The position numbers were made by a program, and so were the translations under genes. A DNA stretch of 64,000 nt from contig NZ_WPIN01000024.1 of the NCBI RefSeq assembly GCF_009754945.1, positions 62,001 to 126,000 of the forward strand. The letters are read 5' to 3'. Positions within the stretch are counted from its first letter, which is position 1. The number at the start of each line of letters is the position of its first letter. Source of the stretch: Spirosoma arboris. Its GTDB lineage: Bacteria > Bacteroidota > Bacteroidia > Cytophagales > Spirosomataceae. This document shows positions 7,452-16,566 of the stretch, piece by piece. The notes below the pieces were generated by a model. That model was not told where the DNA came from. It did no database searches and was given only the letters and a program-made list of their open reading frames with translations.

Positions 7452-10400
7452 ATGTCGTTCAAAAAGAACAAGAAACTCAACAGCGACTTTGCCAGTGTGA
7501 CGATCAGTCTGGCATCGCCGGAGTCTATTTTGGAGAGTTCCTACGGCGAAGTGACACAGCCGGAGACCATCAATTACCGGACTTACAAACCAGAAATGGG
7601 CGGCTTATTCTGCGAGCGCATTTTCGGGCCTGTAAAAGACTGGGAATGTCACTGCGGTAAGTACAAGCGGATTCGCTATAAAGGCATTATCTGCGATCGT
7701 TGTGGCGTAGAAGTAACCGAGAAAAAGGTTCGCCGGGAGCGTATGGGCCACATCGAACTGGTGGTGCCTGTTGCGCATATCTGGTATTTCCGCAGCTTGC
7801 CTAACAAAATTGGGTATCTGCTGGGCCTTTCGACCAAAAAACTCGACCAGGTTATTTACTACGAACGCTACGTAGTTGTACAACCCGGTGTTAAAGCCGA
7901 AGATGGCATCAACCAACTCGACTTCCTGACAGAAGACGAGTATCTAGACATCATCGATAAACTGCCGAGCAGCAACCAGCACCTCGACGACAAAGACCCC
8001 AATAAATTCATCGCCAAAATGGGTGCTGAAGCATTGGAAATGTTGTTGTCGCGGGTAGAGCTTGATGAGTTATCATACTCATTACGGCACGCTGCTGCTA
8101 CCGATACGTCGCAACAACGGAAGGCAGAAGCGTTGAAACGATTGAAAGTCGTTGAAGCATTCCGGGAAGCCAATGGCCGTATTGAAAACCGTCCTGAATG
8201 GATGGTGATTAAGATGGTTCCGGTTATTCCACCCGAACTACGCCCACTTGTCCCACTGGATGGTGGCCGGTTTGCTACGTCCGATTTGAATGATCTGTAT
8301 CGTCGGGTAATCATCCGGAACAACCGTCTGAAGCGCCTTATCGAAATCAAAGCGCCCGAAGTAATTCTCCGTAACGAAAAACGGATGTTGCAGGAAGCTG
8401 TCGATTCGCTGTTCGACAACTCACGTAAGGTAAACGCCGTTCGTTCGGAAGGTAACCGTGCGCTGAAGTCGCTGTCCGACATGCTGAAAGGTAAGCAAGG
8501 GCGTTTCCGTCAGAACCTGCTCGGTAAACGCGTTGACTATTCAGGTCGTTCGGTTATCGTGGTTGGTCCTGAATTGAAACTGCATGAGTGTGGTCTACCT
8601 AAAGACATGGCTGCCGAATTGTTCAAGCCGTTTGTTATTCGCAAACTGATTGAGCGGGGCATCGTGAAAACGGTAAAATCGGCCAAGAAAATTGTTGACC
8701 GGAAAGATCCTGTTATCTGGGACATTCTGGAAAACGTACTGAAAGGTCACCCTGTTCTGCTGAACCGGGCTCCAACGCTTCACCGTTTGGGTATTCAGGC
8801 ATTCCAGCCGAAACTCATCGAAGGTAAAGCTATTCAGTTGCACCCACTCGTTTGTACCGCCTTCAACGCTGACTTTGACGGTGACCAGATGGCCGTTCAC
8901 GTGCCATTGGGCCAGGAAGCTGTCCTTGAAGCGTCGCTGCTGATGTTGGCCTCGCACAATATCCTGAACCCTGCCAATGGTGCGCCGATTACGGTACCAT
9001 CGCAAGACATGGTATTGGGTCTGTACTATGTGACCAAAGGTCGCAAGAGCATTCCTGAGTACCCAATTGCGGGTGAAGGTATGACGTTCTACGGTACCGA
9101 AGAAGTTGTCATTGGTATCAATGAAGGTAAAGTTTCCAAACACGCCAATATTAAGTGCCGGGTGAAAGTTCGGGACGAAAATGGTGATCTTGTATGGAAA
9201 GTTATCGATACAGTAGCTGGTCGTCTGTTATTCAACCAAGCGGTACCTGAAGAAGTTGGTTATATCAATGAACTTCTGACGAAGAAGAAACTGCAACAAA
9301 TCATTGCGTTGATCTTCAAAATCTCGGGTGGTGCACGGACAGCTCAATTCCTTGATGAAATCAAAGAACTCGGTTTCCAGATGGCTTTCAAAGGCGGTCT
9401 GTCTATCGGTTTGAGTGATATCATGATTCCTGAAGCAAAACAGCCATTGGTTGAAGAAGCTAAAGCTGAAGTTCAGGGTGTTTGGGACAACTACCTGATG
9501 GGTCTGATTACGGAGAATGAACGTTACAACCAGGTTATCGATATCTGGACGCGCGTAAATTCCCGTTTGACTGAGACGCTGATGAAGCAACTCGAAGCCG
9601 ATCAGGGTGGTTTCAACTCAATCTACATGATGATGCACTCGGGAGCCCGTGGTTCTCGCGAGCAGATTCGTCAATTGGGTGGCATGCGAGGTCTGATGGC
9701 TAAGCCACAGAAAAACCTGCAGGGTTCAGTTGGTGAGATTATAGAAAACCCAATTCTGTCGAACTTCAAAGAAGGTCTCGACGTATTGGAGTACTTTATC
9801 TCAACCCATGGTGCTCGTAAAGGTCTGGCCGATACAGCTCTGAAAACAGCTGATGCCGGTTACCTAACCCGCCGTCTGCACGACGTAGCGCAGGATGTCA
9901 TTATCAGTGAAGACGATTGCGGTACCCTTCGTGGTCTGCAAGTATCAGCGCTGAAAGACAACGAAGATATCGTTGAGCCACTGTCCGAACGTATTTTGGG
10001 GCGGACTACAGTTCATGATATCTACGATCCGCTTACAAAAGAGTTAATTGTTGCTTCTGGTAACATTGTAACCGAAGAAGTAGCGGCTCATATTGATGAA
10101 ACGAGCATTGAAACAGTTGAAATCCGTTCAGTTTTAACGTGCGAATCGCGACAAGGTGTTTGCGCCAAATGTTATGGTCGTAACCTGGCATCGGGCCGCA
10201 TGGTCGATATCGGTGAAGCTGTGGGTGTAATTGCTTCGCAGTCAATCGGTGAGCCTGGTACACAGTTAACCCTTCGTACCTTCCACGTGGGTGGTACGGC
10301 GTCTAACATTGCCGTTGATGCTTCGATCAAAGCGAAATTCGATGGTTTGATTGAACTGGAAGAAATGAGAACGGTTCAATCGGAAGACAGCGAAGGAAAC

Positions 10401-11801
10401 CCTCAAACGGTCGTAATGGGTCGTTCGGGTGAAGTTCGGATTGTGAATCCAGCTGACCGTAACGTAGTGCTGATAAGCAATAACGTTCCATACGGTGCGT
10501 TCCTGCGGGTGAAAGATGGCGATATGGTGAAGAAAGGCGACGATATTTGCGCCTGGGATCCTTATAACGCCGTTATCCTGTCGGAATTAACCGGAACGCT
10601 GAATTTCGACGCTATTGAAGACGGTATCACTTACCGTGAGGAGTTTGATGAACAGACCGGCTTCCAGGAGAAGGTAATCATCGAAACCCGCGATAAAGCG
10701 AAGAACCCAGCCATTGTCGTTCAGGGCACCACAACGCTTACATTGCACTTACCTGATAACGAAGGTGGTCCATTGCAGAAGAGCTACAACTTGCCTGTTG
10801 GTTCGCGTCTGGTTGTTAAGGAAGGTCAGAAAATTAAAGCTGGTCAACCCCTGGCGAAGATTCCACGTAACGTTGGTAAAACTCGTGACATCACGGGTGG
10901 TCTGCCACGGGTAACGGAATTGTTCGAAGCCCGTAACCCGTCGAACCCGGCTGTGGTAAGCGAAATTGATGGTGTTGTTACCTATGGTACCATCAAACGC
11001 GGTAACCGTGAAATCTTCATCGAGTCGAAAGATGGTACGAAGAAGAAATATCTGGTTCCACTGTCGAAGTTCATCCTTGTACAGGACAATGACTTTGTTC
11101 GCGCTGGTGCTCCATTATCTGACGGTGCCATTACACCGAGCGATATTCTGGCCATCAAAGGTCCGACTGCCGTTCAGGAGTATCTGGTAAATGAAATTCA
11201 GGAAGTTTACCGCTTGCAAGGGGTGAAAATCAACGATAAGCACATCGAAGCCATCGTACGCCAGATGATGCAGAAAGTTGAGATCATCGACTCAGGTGAT
11301 ACCAATTTCCTCGAAGGACAGGTTGTTGATAAATGGGCGTTCCGCGAAGAAAACGATAAAGTACTTGATGCCAAAGTGGTTATGGATGCTGGCGATTCGC
11401 CAAACTTCAAACCAGGTATGATTGTAACAAGTCGTCAATTGCGTGACGAAAACTCAAGTTTGAAACGTCGTGATATGGCCCTTGCAACCGTTCGTGATGC
11501 TATGGCCGCTGTTTCGCAGCCAACGCTGATGGGTATCACCCAATCTTCACTGGGCACCGACAGCTTTATCTCGGCCGCTTCCTTCCAGGAAACGACGAAG
11601 GTATTGAGTGAAGCCTCTATTCGTGGTAAGCGTGATGTACTTGACGGTCTGAAAGAGAACGTTATCGTAGGTCACCTGATTCCAGCGGGTACCGGTCTTC
11701 GTCGCTATCAAGGCACGATTGTTGGCTCGAAAGAAGAACTGGAAACAGTTACAGAATCGCGCGAACAGTTTGCCCGCAGCAAGAAACGGGCGACGGTTTA
11801 A
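7452..11801 (+). CDS. rpoC: DNA-directed RNA polymerase subunit beta'
   Basis: The 1449-residue protein carries the N-terminal zinc site (Cys66, Cys68, Cys81, Cys84), the invariant catalytic NADFDGDQMAVH loop near residue 473 whose three Asp bind Mg2+, and the second zinc cluster CESRQGVCAKC near 897-907. It is the catalytic large subunit and pairs with RpoB. Length is usual for Bacteroidota. A strong terminator follows 10 nt after the stop, closing the cluster. Confidence 0.98.
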   Translation: MSFKKNKKLNSDFASVTISLASPESILESSYGEVTQPETINYRTYKPEMGGLFCERIFGPVKDWECHCGKYKRIRYKGIICDRCGVEVTEKKVRRERMGHIELVVPVAHIWYFRSLPNKIGYLLGLSTKKLDQVIYYERYVVVQPGVKAEDGINQLDFLTEDEYLDIIDKLPSSNQHLDDKDPNKFIAKMGAEALEMLLSRVELDELSYSLRHAAATDTSQQRKAEALKRLKVVEAFREANGRIENRPEWMVIKMVPVIPPELRPLVPLDGGRFATSDLNDLYRRVIIRNNRLKRLIEIKAPEVILRNEKRMLQEAVDSLFDNSRKVNAVRSEGNRALKSLSDMLKGKQGRFRQNLLGKRVDYSGRSVIVVGPELKLHECGLPKDMAAELFKPFVIRKLIERGIVKTVKSAKKIVDRKDPVIWDILENVLKGHPVLLNRAPTLHRLGIQAFQPKLIEGKAIQLHPLVCTAFNADFDGDQMAVHVPLGQEAVLEASLLMLASHNILNPANGAPITVPSQDMVLGLYYVTKGRKSIPEYPIAGEGMTFYGTEEVVIGINEGKVSKHANIKCRVKVRDENGDLVWKVIDTVAGRLLFNQAVPEEVGYINELLTKKKLQQIIALIFKISGGARTAQFLDEIKELGFQMAFKGGLSIGLSDIMIPEAKQPLVEEAKAEVQGVWDNYLMGLITENERYNQVIDIWTRVNSRLTETLMKQLEADQGGFNSIYMMMHSGARGSREQIRQLGGMRGLMAKPQKNLQGSVGEIIENPILSNFKEGLDVLEYFISTHGARKGLADTALKTADAGYLTRRLHDVAQDVIISEDDCGTLRGLQVSALKDNEDIVEPLSERILGRTTVHDIYDPLTKELIVASGNIVTEEVAAHIDETSIETVEIRSVLTCESRQGVCAKCYGRNLASGRMVDIGEAVGVIASQSIGEPGTQLTLRTFHVGGTASNIAVDASIKAKFDGLIELEEMRTVQSEDSEGNPQTVVMGRSGEVRIVNPADRNVVLISNNVPYGAFLRVKDGDMVKKGDDICAWDPYNAVILSELTGTLNFDAIEDGITYREEFDEQTGFQEKVIIETRDKAKNPAIVVQGTTTLTLHLPDNEGGPLQKSYNLPVGSRLVVKEGQKIKAGQPLAKIPRNVGKTRDITGGLPRVTELFEARNPSNPAVVSEIDGVVTYGTIKRGNREIFIESKDGTKKKYLVPLSKFILVQDNDFVRAGAPLSDGAITPSDILAIKGPTAVQEYLVNEIQEVYRLQGVKINDKHIEAIVRQMMQKVEIIDSGDTNFLEGQVVDKWAFREENDKVLDAKVVMDAGDSPNFKPGMIVTSRQLRDENSSLKRRDMALATVRDAMAAVSQPTLMGITQSSLGTDSFISAASFQETTKVLSEASIRGKRDVLDGLKENVIVGHLIPAGTGLRRYQGTIVGSKEELETVTESREQFARSKKRATV

Positions 11802-11811
11802 ACGTCGATCT

Positions 11812-11869
11812 AGTCATACAAACAAAATGCCCCAACCATTTCTGGTTGGGGCATTTTGTTTGTATGACT
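11812..11869 (+). terminator. rpoC terminator, perfect 26-bp hairpin
   Basis: Arms 11812-11837 and 11844-11869 are perfectly complementary around a 6-nt loop, with a GC-rich top (GCCCCAACC) and an A/T-rich base that supplies T-tracts on both strands. It can terminate transcription from either direction. Confidence 0.9.
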
Positions 11870-11999
11870 ATTGAACTTTGCCCTACTTATTAAATCTGAT
11901 AATTAATCTGTCAGTCCGCATTTTGCTAAGAATTAGCAGGATTTAACTTGTATTATTTGACATATAAGTTTACTTTTACCAACAAAAGAACGCTACGCT

Positions 12000-12542
12000 T
12001 TGAAACGCACTGTCTCCGTTGGCCTACTTAGCTTATTGCTCTGCCACATACTGGCTTACATGCTGGTATTGGTGAGTATAAATGGGCAGGAAGAGCGTGA
12101 TTTGACAAGTCGATTGACGGTATATCGAACGGTTGATAGCATTGTAGAGTTCTATGTTCCCTTACATGAGAAGGCCGCTGAAACTGTTTTTACCAAGCAA
12201 TCATCTGAAGGATTTGCCTATAAGGGTAGTTTCTATGAAGTTGTCCGGTTAGAGATGCAGAATGACACGCTGCATATACTAGGATTCGCGACGAAAACAC
12301 GTTCACTCTGGCAACAGGATTTACTTAGCTTCATCGAGCATCAGTTTATTGGGGAATCGGGTCGATCACAGAAGAAGGCTGGTCATCTATTGAAAAATTT
12401 ATTGAAAGAGTATTGCCCGTTTGATAAGCCTACGATTTATATAATGCCTGGCCACTGGCGCGAAGCAGTGCAAATTCCCTCTGTCCTTTCGGTCCTAACT
12501 AACCGTGCGGTACCAGTTCATTCTCCTCCCCCAAGGGCCTAA
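12000..12542 (+). CDS. Hypothetical exported or membrane-anchored protein
   Basis: I do not recognise a family for this 180-residue protein. An N-terminal hydrophobic segment (about 5-27, VSVGLLSLLLCHILAYMLVL) looks like a signal peptide or anchor. A soluble domain of about 100 residues and a proline-rich end (HSPPPRA) follow. It starts with TTG at 12000; the next ATG would delete half the hydrophobic segment, so TTG is preferred. It stands alone after the rpoC terminator. The recurrent layout of small exported proteins with a C-terminal P-P motif exists in Bacteroidota, but no function can be given. Confidence 0.6.
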   Translation: MKRTVSVGLLSLLLCHILAYMLVLVSINGQEERDLTSRLTVYRTVDSIVEFYVPLHEKAAETVFTKQSSEGFAYKGSFYEVVRLEMQNDTLHILGFATKTRSLWQQDLLSFIEHQFIGESGRSQKKAGHLLKNLLKEYCPFDKPTIYIMPGHWREAVQIPSVLSVLTNRAVPVHSPPPRA

Positions 12543-13017
12543 ATGGCTATATTGACTACCTGAGACCTGTAGGTTATTCTGTTGCAATGATTTATTGAGT
12601 GAAGCTGTTGCGCTTCTCCATTAAATTAATAGCCTGTATCTATCACATCTTCAGGTATTGTTCCCTCTCTTTTCGGTTTCTGTTGCCAGGAAAATCAGCT
12701 ATGATTCATGACTAACACCATGAACATACAGCCAGTTTTCCCTGCAAGTACAAAAGGGATTGTGCTTTACTATCCTGTCGTCAGATTTGGTTAGTCAAGC
12801 CAATTCTTTAGCAATCGTGTCGTACGTGGTTATCCCTAAATATCTACTTGCAGCGACTACTTTGTGACCTAAACTCGTCGTACTATATCGATGGGTTTCC
12901 AAACTATGCACTATCACAGCGGAAGCGCTTGTGTCATAGAGCCTATTTACTATTCCAATTCATTGATCGTTCGATTTGTTTTTTCGTGAATGGAAAACCG
13001 GCATAATCACTAAAAAT
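12543..13017. other. Non-coding gap with decayed recombinase fragment
   Basis: No intact gene is visible in these 475 nt. The minus strand between 12795 and 12959 contains a readable protein fragment (listed separately). The remainder shows no hairpin or open frame worth reporting. Confidence 0.6.
12795..12959 (-). pseudogene. Tyrosine recombinase C-terminal remnant
   Basis: Reading the minus strand from 12959 to the TGA at 12795 gives about 54 codons. The end, SLGHKVVAASRYLGIT followed by TYDTIAKELA, resembles the catalytic C-terminus of phage/ICE-type tyrosine recombinases (pattern H-S/K-x5-R-Y-L/I-G-I-T, with the nucleophile Tyr and the preceding GH). Upstream a short HSLETHR segment may be the R-box region with the Arg lost and sequence deleted. 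There is no start codon or N-terminal part. I infer a relic of an excised or decayed mobile element; similarity is by eye only. Confidence 0.45.
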
Positions 13018-14082
13018 ATGAAAATCTCAACTGAATTAATTGGTAGTATTCCTCGGCCCGTGTACCTACAGCAGGCCATGACTGCTTTTTCATTTGGACA
13101 ACTCAACGTTCAGGAATTAAGTGAGTTAGCTGATAAAGCTACCAAAGAAACTATACAAGAATTGGAAAAGCTAGGCTCACCTGTCTTGTCTGATGGGGAA
13201 CAGTCGAAGCCAAGTTTTGTTACTTATCCGCTACAGGGTCTTCATAATCTGGCATCCGATGGTGTAGTTATTCCGTTTGCCGATGGCCATACCCGGCAAT
13301 TACCAAAGCTAACCGCCGGGCCTTTTCACTACACAACTTTTGCCAATTCTTACCTTCACAAAGCACAGCAGTTTTCATCTCTTCCTATAAAGCAAGCCGT
13401 CATCTCGTGTTCGGCAATAAGCTTATTATATCCGCAGGAAGGCATTGATGGCTACTCACGAGATCAATTTTTAGCGGATCTGGTCAATGATGCTGAAGCT
13501 GATATTCGCACTTGTTTGAATAGTGGAGCTTATAAGGTGCAGATTGATTTCACAGAAGCACGGTTGGCTATTAAGTTAGATCCGAGCAAACAATTGCTGG
13601 CGGCCTTCATCGACCTGAACAATCAGGTGTTGAATCGATTTTCTCCCGAAGAAAAACAGAAGATCGGCATCCACTCCTGTCCGGGTGGTGATCATGACTC
13701 TACTCACAGCGCCGATATTCCGTATAGCGAATTATTGCCTTTACTCTTTAGCCTGGAAGCCGGTAATTTCTACCTGGAGTATGCGGCTGAGACCGACAAA
13801 CAGGCTGTTCTTACTGCCATAAAACAAAGCCTAAAGCCGAATCAACAGGTGTTCCTGGGCGTCACTAATGTCCTTGATCCTCGTATAGAAACTGCCGAAG
13901 AAATCCGGGATCTTATTCTGGAAGCAGCTGATATTATTCCTATTCATCAATTAGGGACTACAGACGATTGTGGCTTTTCACCTTTTGGCGACGATACCTC
14001 TACGGCCCGAGAAATTGCATTCGCAAAAATTCGTGCCCGAATAGAGGGAACAAAATTAGCCGAGAACAGAATCACAGCTTAA
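13018..14082 (+). CDS. MetE C-terminal-like methyltransferase
   Basis: This 354-residue protein matches the C-terminal catalytic half of cobalamin-independent methionine synthase. The zinc ligands are all visible: His219 and Cys221 (IHSCPGGDH), Glu254 (YLEYA) and Cys318 (TTDDCGFSP). The N-terminal half of full MetE is absent, as in stand-alone MetE-like proteins whose methyl donor and acceptor are mostly unknown. ATG at 13018 (MKISTELIG) is chosen; an upstream TTG at 12976 would add 14 residues that do not look conserved. It is followed after 31 nt by an AhpD-like gene, probably in one transcript. Confidence 0.85.
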   Translation: MKISTELIGSIPRPVYLQQAMTAFSFGQLNVQELSELADKATKETIQELEKLGSPVLSDGEQSKPSFVTYPLQGLHNLASDGVVIPFADGHTRQLPKLTAGPFHYTTFANSYLHKAQQFSSLPIKQAVISCSAISLLYPQEGIDGYSRDQFLADLVNDAEADIRTCLNSGAYKVQIDFTEARLAIKLDPSKQLLAAFIDLNNQVLNRFSPEEKQKIGIHSCPGGDHDSTHSADIPYSELLPLLFSLEAGNFYLEYAAETDKQAVLTAIKQSLKPNQQVFLGVTNVLDPRIETAEEIRDLILEAADIIPIHQLGTTDDCGFSPFGDDTSTAREIAFAKIRARIEGTKLAENRITA

Positions 14083-14113
14083 CCAAAAGACAACTCCTAA
14101 ACGACTATCAACA

Positions 14114-14668
14114 ATGGCACACATTGAATTACCAGAAGGATTACCCGGTATCTTAGGCCCAATGGCGTTCAGCCCAAAAACAACCAAACCTCTGAACGAA
14201 CTGGCAGAAGTGTTACTTCGAACAAATGATACGCTAAGTCCAGCCGAACGGGAAACCATTGCCGCGTTTACATCGCGTCGAAATGACTGTTTTTTCTGCT
14301 CAACGAGTCATGGTGCGGCTGCCGACTACCTGCATGGTCGGGAAGCTAATGTTGTCCAGCAAACGTGGGAGAATTACCATACGGCCCCAATTTCATCAAA
14401 ATTGAAAGCATTACTGACAATTGCATCCAGTGTGCAACAAGGCGGCAAACACGTAACGCCCGAACAGGTAGAGCTGGCCCGCGCCGAAGGAGCTACCGAC
14501 AAAGATATTCATGATACAGTATTGATTGCAGCTGCTTTCTGTATGTATAATCGCTATGTAGATGGTCTGGCTACCTGGGCACCCCAGGACCCGGCAGCCT
14601 ATGCCGATATGGGTGAAACACTCGCCACCAAAGGATATGTGCATTTCAATGAGCCTCAACCCGCTTAA
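14114..14668 (+). CDS. AhpD-like carboxymuconolactone decarboxylase-family protein
   Basis: The 184-residue protein has the peroxidase-related CMD-family signature: Cys59-x-x-Cys62-x3-His66 in the string RNDCFFCSTSHG. In AhpD these residues form the thiol/proton-relay active site reducing peroxides. The length fits the alkylhydroperoxidase-related subgroup. It lies 31 nt after the MetE-like gene and before a terminator hairpin. The physiological electron donor and substrate are unknown. Confidence 0.88.
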   Translation: MAHIELPEGLPGILGPMAFSPKTTKPLNELAEVLLRTNDTLSPAERETIAAFTSRRNDCFFCSTSHGAAADYLHGREANVVQQTWENYHTAPISSKLKALLTIASSVQQGGKHVTPEQVELARAEGATDKDIHDTVLIAAAFCMYNRYVDGLATWAPQDPAAYADMGETLATKGYVHFNEPQPA

Positions 14669-14720
14669 CGCTCTGCAACGACTTTACAAGATTTTTAGAA
14701 CTAGATTAGGTTGACATATA

Positions 14721-14743
14721 CCCCGGCTGCTTTGTAGCCGGGG
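14721..14743 (+). terminator. Terminator after AhpD-like gene
   Basis: CCCCGGCT (14721-14728) pairs with AGCCGGGG (14736-14743) around a 7-nt loop; ATATTTT follows. Confidence 0.75.
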
Positions 14744-14794
14744 ACATATTTTAAACAGGATACTACGTCAAACAACCTTTAACTGCTTCACCCT

Positions 14795-15124
14795 ATGAAA
14801 ACAAATAAATGGAAAATGTCGCTACTAGTATGGTCAGCAATGTTTCCTTTCAGTACTGCGATGAGTTATGGTCTAGCTCAACTGCCTTTTACCGCACACT
14901 GGCCTTTAGTAGCCAGAACCTTTTGTTTAACTTGCCTTCTAGTGCCCTATATGGTATTTGGCGCACTGCCATTTTTAACACGGCGATTTCAACACTGGTT
15001 ACAACAAAACCCGCATCCAAAGCATACGCAATCCAGTCAATCTGAGCAATCGCTGGTTGACGAGTCAGATAAAATTCCGTCCGAAGCCAGTCGTGTTTCA
15101 CGCCAACAATACGCACTGCTCTAA
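14795..15124 (+). CDS. Small two-span membrane protein
   Basis: The 109-residue protein has two hydrophobic helices (about 8-28 and 37-60) with a short loop, followed by a basic/polar Gln-, His- and Ser-rich cytoplasmic tail of 45 residues. The two-helix unit, with its paired VWSAMFPF and LVPYMVFGALPFL segments, resembles small membrane proteins often encoded near monooxygenase or AhpD-type genes. Function is unknown. It has its own start after the preceding terminator. Confidence 0.65.
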   Translation: MKTNKWKMSLLVWSAMFPFSTAMSYGLAQLPFTAHWPLVARTFCLTCLLVPYMVFGALPFLTRRFQHWLQQNPHPKHTQSSQSEQSLVDESDKIPSEASRVSRQQYALL

Positions 15125-15191
15125 TCATGCATAGGCGTGTTTATGCATATGTTTTATTAATTTACTCCTTTTATTGATCCCCAAACAAAAT

Positions 15192-15443
15192 ATGGAAACT
15201 CCTAACGAACAAGTGCTAAAAAATCAGGAATCGATCCTGAGTAATCAGGAAAGTATTCTCAACAATCAAGAATCTATCCTAAAAAACCAGCAAACATTGG
15301 ATTCGATTCTGAGTAATCAGCACATTATTATTAGCAATCAGGATAACATTTTAGGCAATCAGCAGTCTATCCTCAAAAATCAGCAAACCCTGGATGCCAT
15401 CTTAGCGAACCAGAAGACGATTCTAAGTCTCTTGCAAAAGTAA
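15192..15443 (+). CDS. NQxxIL heptad-repeat coiled-coil protein
   Basis: This 83-residue protein is almost entirely a heptad array: about ten units of the form N-Q-x-x-I-L-x (NQESILS, NQESILN, NQESILK, NQQTLDS, NQHIIIS, NQDNILG, NQQSILK, NQQTLDA, NQKTILS). Ile/Leu and Asn occupy regular core positions, so a long parallel oligomeric coiled coil is expected. No signal peptide or membrane span is seen. The DNA shows matching 21-bp periodicity, so it grew by repeat duplication. ATG at 15192 is preferred over a TTG at 15174. Function unknown; it could be a structural oligomeriser or scaffold. Confidence 0.7.
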   Translation: METPNEQVLKNQESILSNQESILNNQESILKNQQTLDSILSNQHIIISNQDNILGNQQSILKNQQTLDAILANQKTILSLLQK

Positions 15444-15546
15444 ATGGCAAGCACCCATAACTATGGGAGTTATGGGCTACAGATCAACCGGGGCTGTGAT
15501 AGATTCGTCACCAGTTCCGGTTGTTGATCATTAAAAGTGTTCAATC

Positions 15547-16542
15547 ATGACTACCCCTCCGCAACCTGTACGACGTATTCCGATTCTGTATATTCTTTTT
15601 CTGATCAGCGTCCTGAGCGGCTGGCTATATTATATTACATCGTTACCTGATATAAGTTTTCTGGCTCGTCGATGGACAGCTTCTCTTACAATGGTTCTGG
15701 GCTCGTTCATTGCGGGATCAAGTCCTGAAGGTAGTGCCGCTATTTCGTATCCGATTTTTACGCTACTCCTGAAGATTCCACCGCCGGTGGCCCGTAATTT
15801 TTCATTCGCCATCCAGAGTATTGGTATGACTTCAGCTTCACTATTGATTCTGGGCTTACGTGTTCGGGTGGACTGGAACTACATCCGTTATGTAACGTTA
15901 GGAGGGGTTTTCGGGCTAATTTTCGGAACATATTATGTAGTGCCGCTAATATCGCCTGTGGTTGCCAAACTCTTTTTTGTATCACTCTGGTTGAGTTTTG
16001 GGATTACACTTTGGCGCGAAAATCGCCGACCGCAACGTGAAATTCACGATTCAATTATGCCCTTTTTAGGAATTGATAAACGTCGACTAGCTTTATTTGG
16101 CGTTGTGGGTGGGATTATCTCATCAATTTTCGGGACAGGTATCAACATTTTTACGTTTTGCCTGGTCACGATTTATTACCGGCTCAACGAAAAAGTAGCA
16201 ACACCATCGTCTGTTATTATTATGACAATCGAGACATTGCTGGGCTTCTTTCTACACGCTCAAATCCTGCACGATTTTAGTCAGGATTCGTTTGAGTTAT
16301 GGCTGGCGTGTGTGCCAGTCGTTGTCTTTTTTGCGCCCTTGGGTGCGTTTGTCATTACTAAGCTTCCACGCGAGGCTATTGCCCGGTTGCTGTATGTAAT
16401 TCTTTTCGTCCAATTTGTTGGGGCAATAGTTGTTATCCGTCCTTCTCTGCCACAACTATTGTTATGCGCCAGTACATTAGGTGGAGGACTTGGGCTATTT
16501 GCATTACTCGCCCGTTCGCAACGGCCTAACGCGGCTGTCTGA
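15547..16542 (+). CDS. TauE/SafE-family permease (putative sulfite/anion exporter)
   Basis: The 331-residue protein is largely hydrophobic, with about eight predicted spans arranged in two similar halves; glycine-rich GSFIAGSSPEG (about 55-65) and GVVGGIISSIFGTGI (about 190-204) are the paired half-repeat motifs of the TauE/SafE (DUF81) family. Members export sulfite, sulfoacetate or other small organic anions. It is a single gene here, convergent with the TonB receptor downstream, so context does not reveal the substrate. Confidence 0.8.
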   Translation: MTTPPQPVRRIPILYILFLISVLSGWLYYITSLPDISFLARRWTASLTMVLGSFIAGSSPEGSAAISYPIFTLLLKIPPPVARNFSFAIQSIGMTSASLLILGLRVRVDWNYIRYVTLGGVFGLIFGTYYVVPLISPVVAKLFFVSLWLSFGITLWRENRRPQREIHDSIMPFLGIDKRRLALFGVVGGIISSIFGTGINIFTFCLVTIYYRLNEKVATPSSVIIMTIETLLGFFLHAQILHDFSQDSFELWLACVPVVVFFAPLGAFVITKLPREAIARLLYVILFVQFVGAIVVIRPSLPQLLLCASTLGGGLGLFALLARSQRPNAAV

Positions 16543-16566
16543 GGCAGGTAAATATGCATAAGAAGC

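Noticed and set aside
15192..15443. CRISPR or non-coding tandem array
   Set aside because: The 21-bp period is divergent between units, has no spacers and keeps one open frame.
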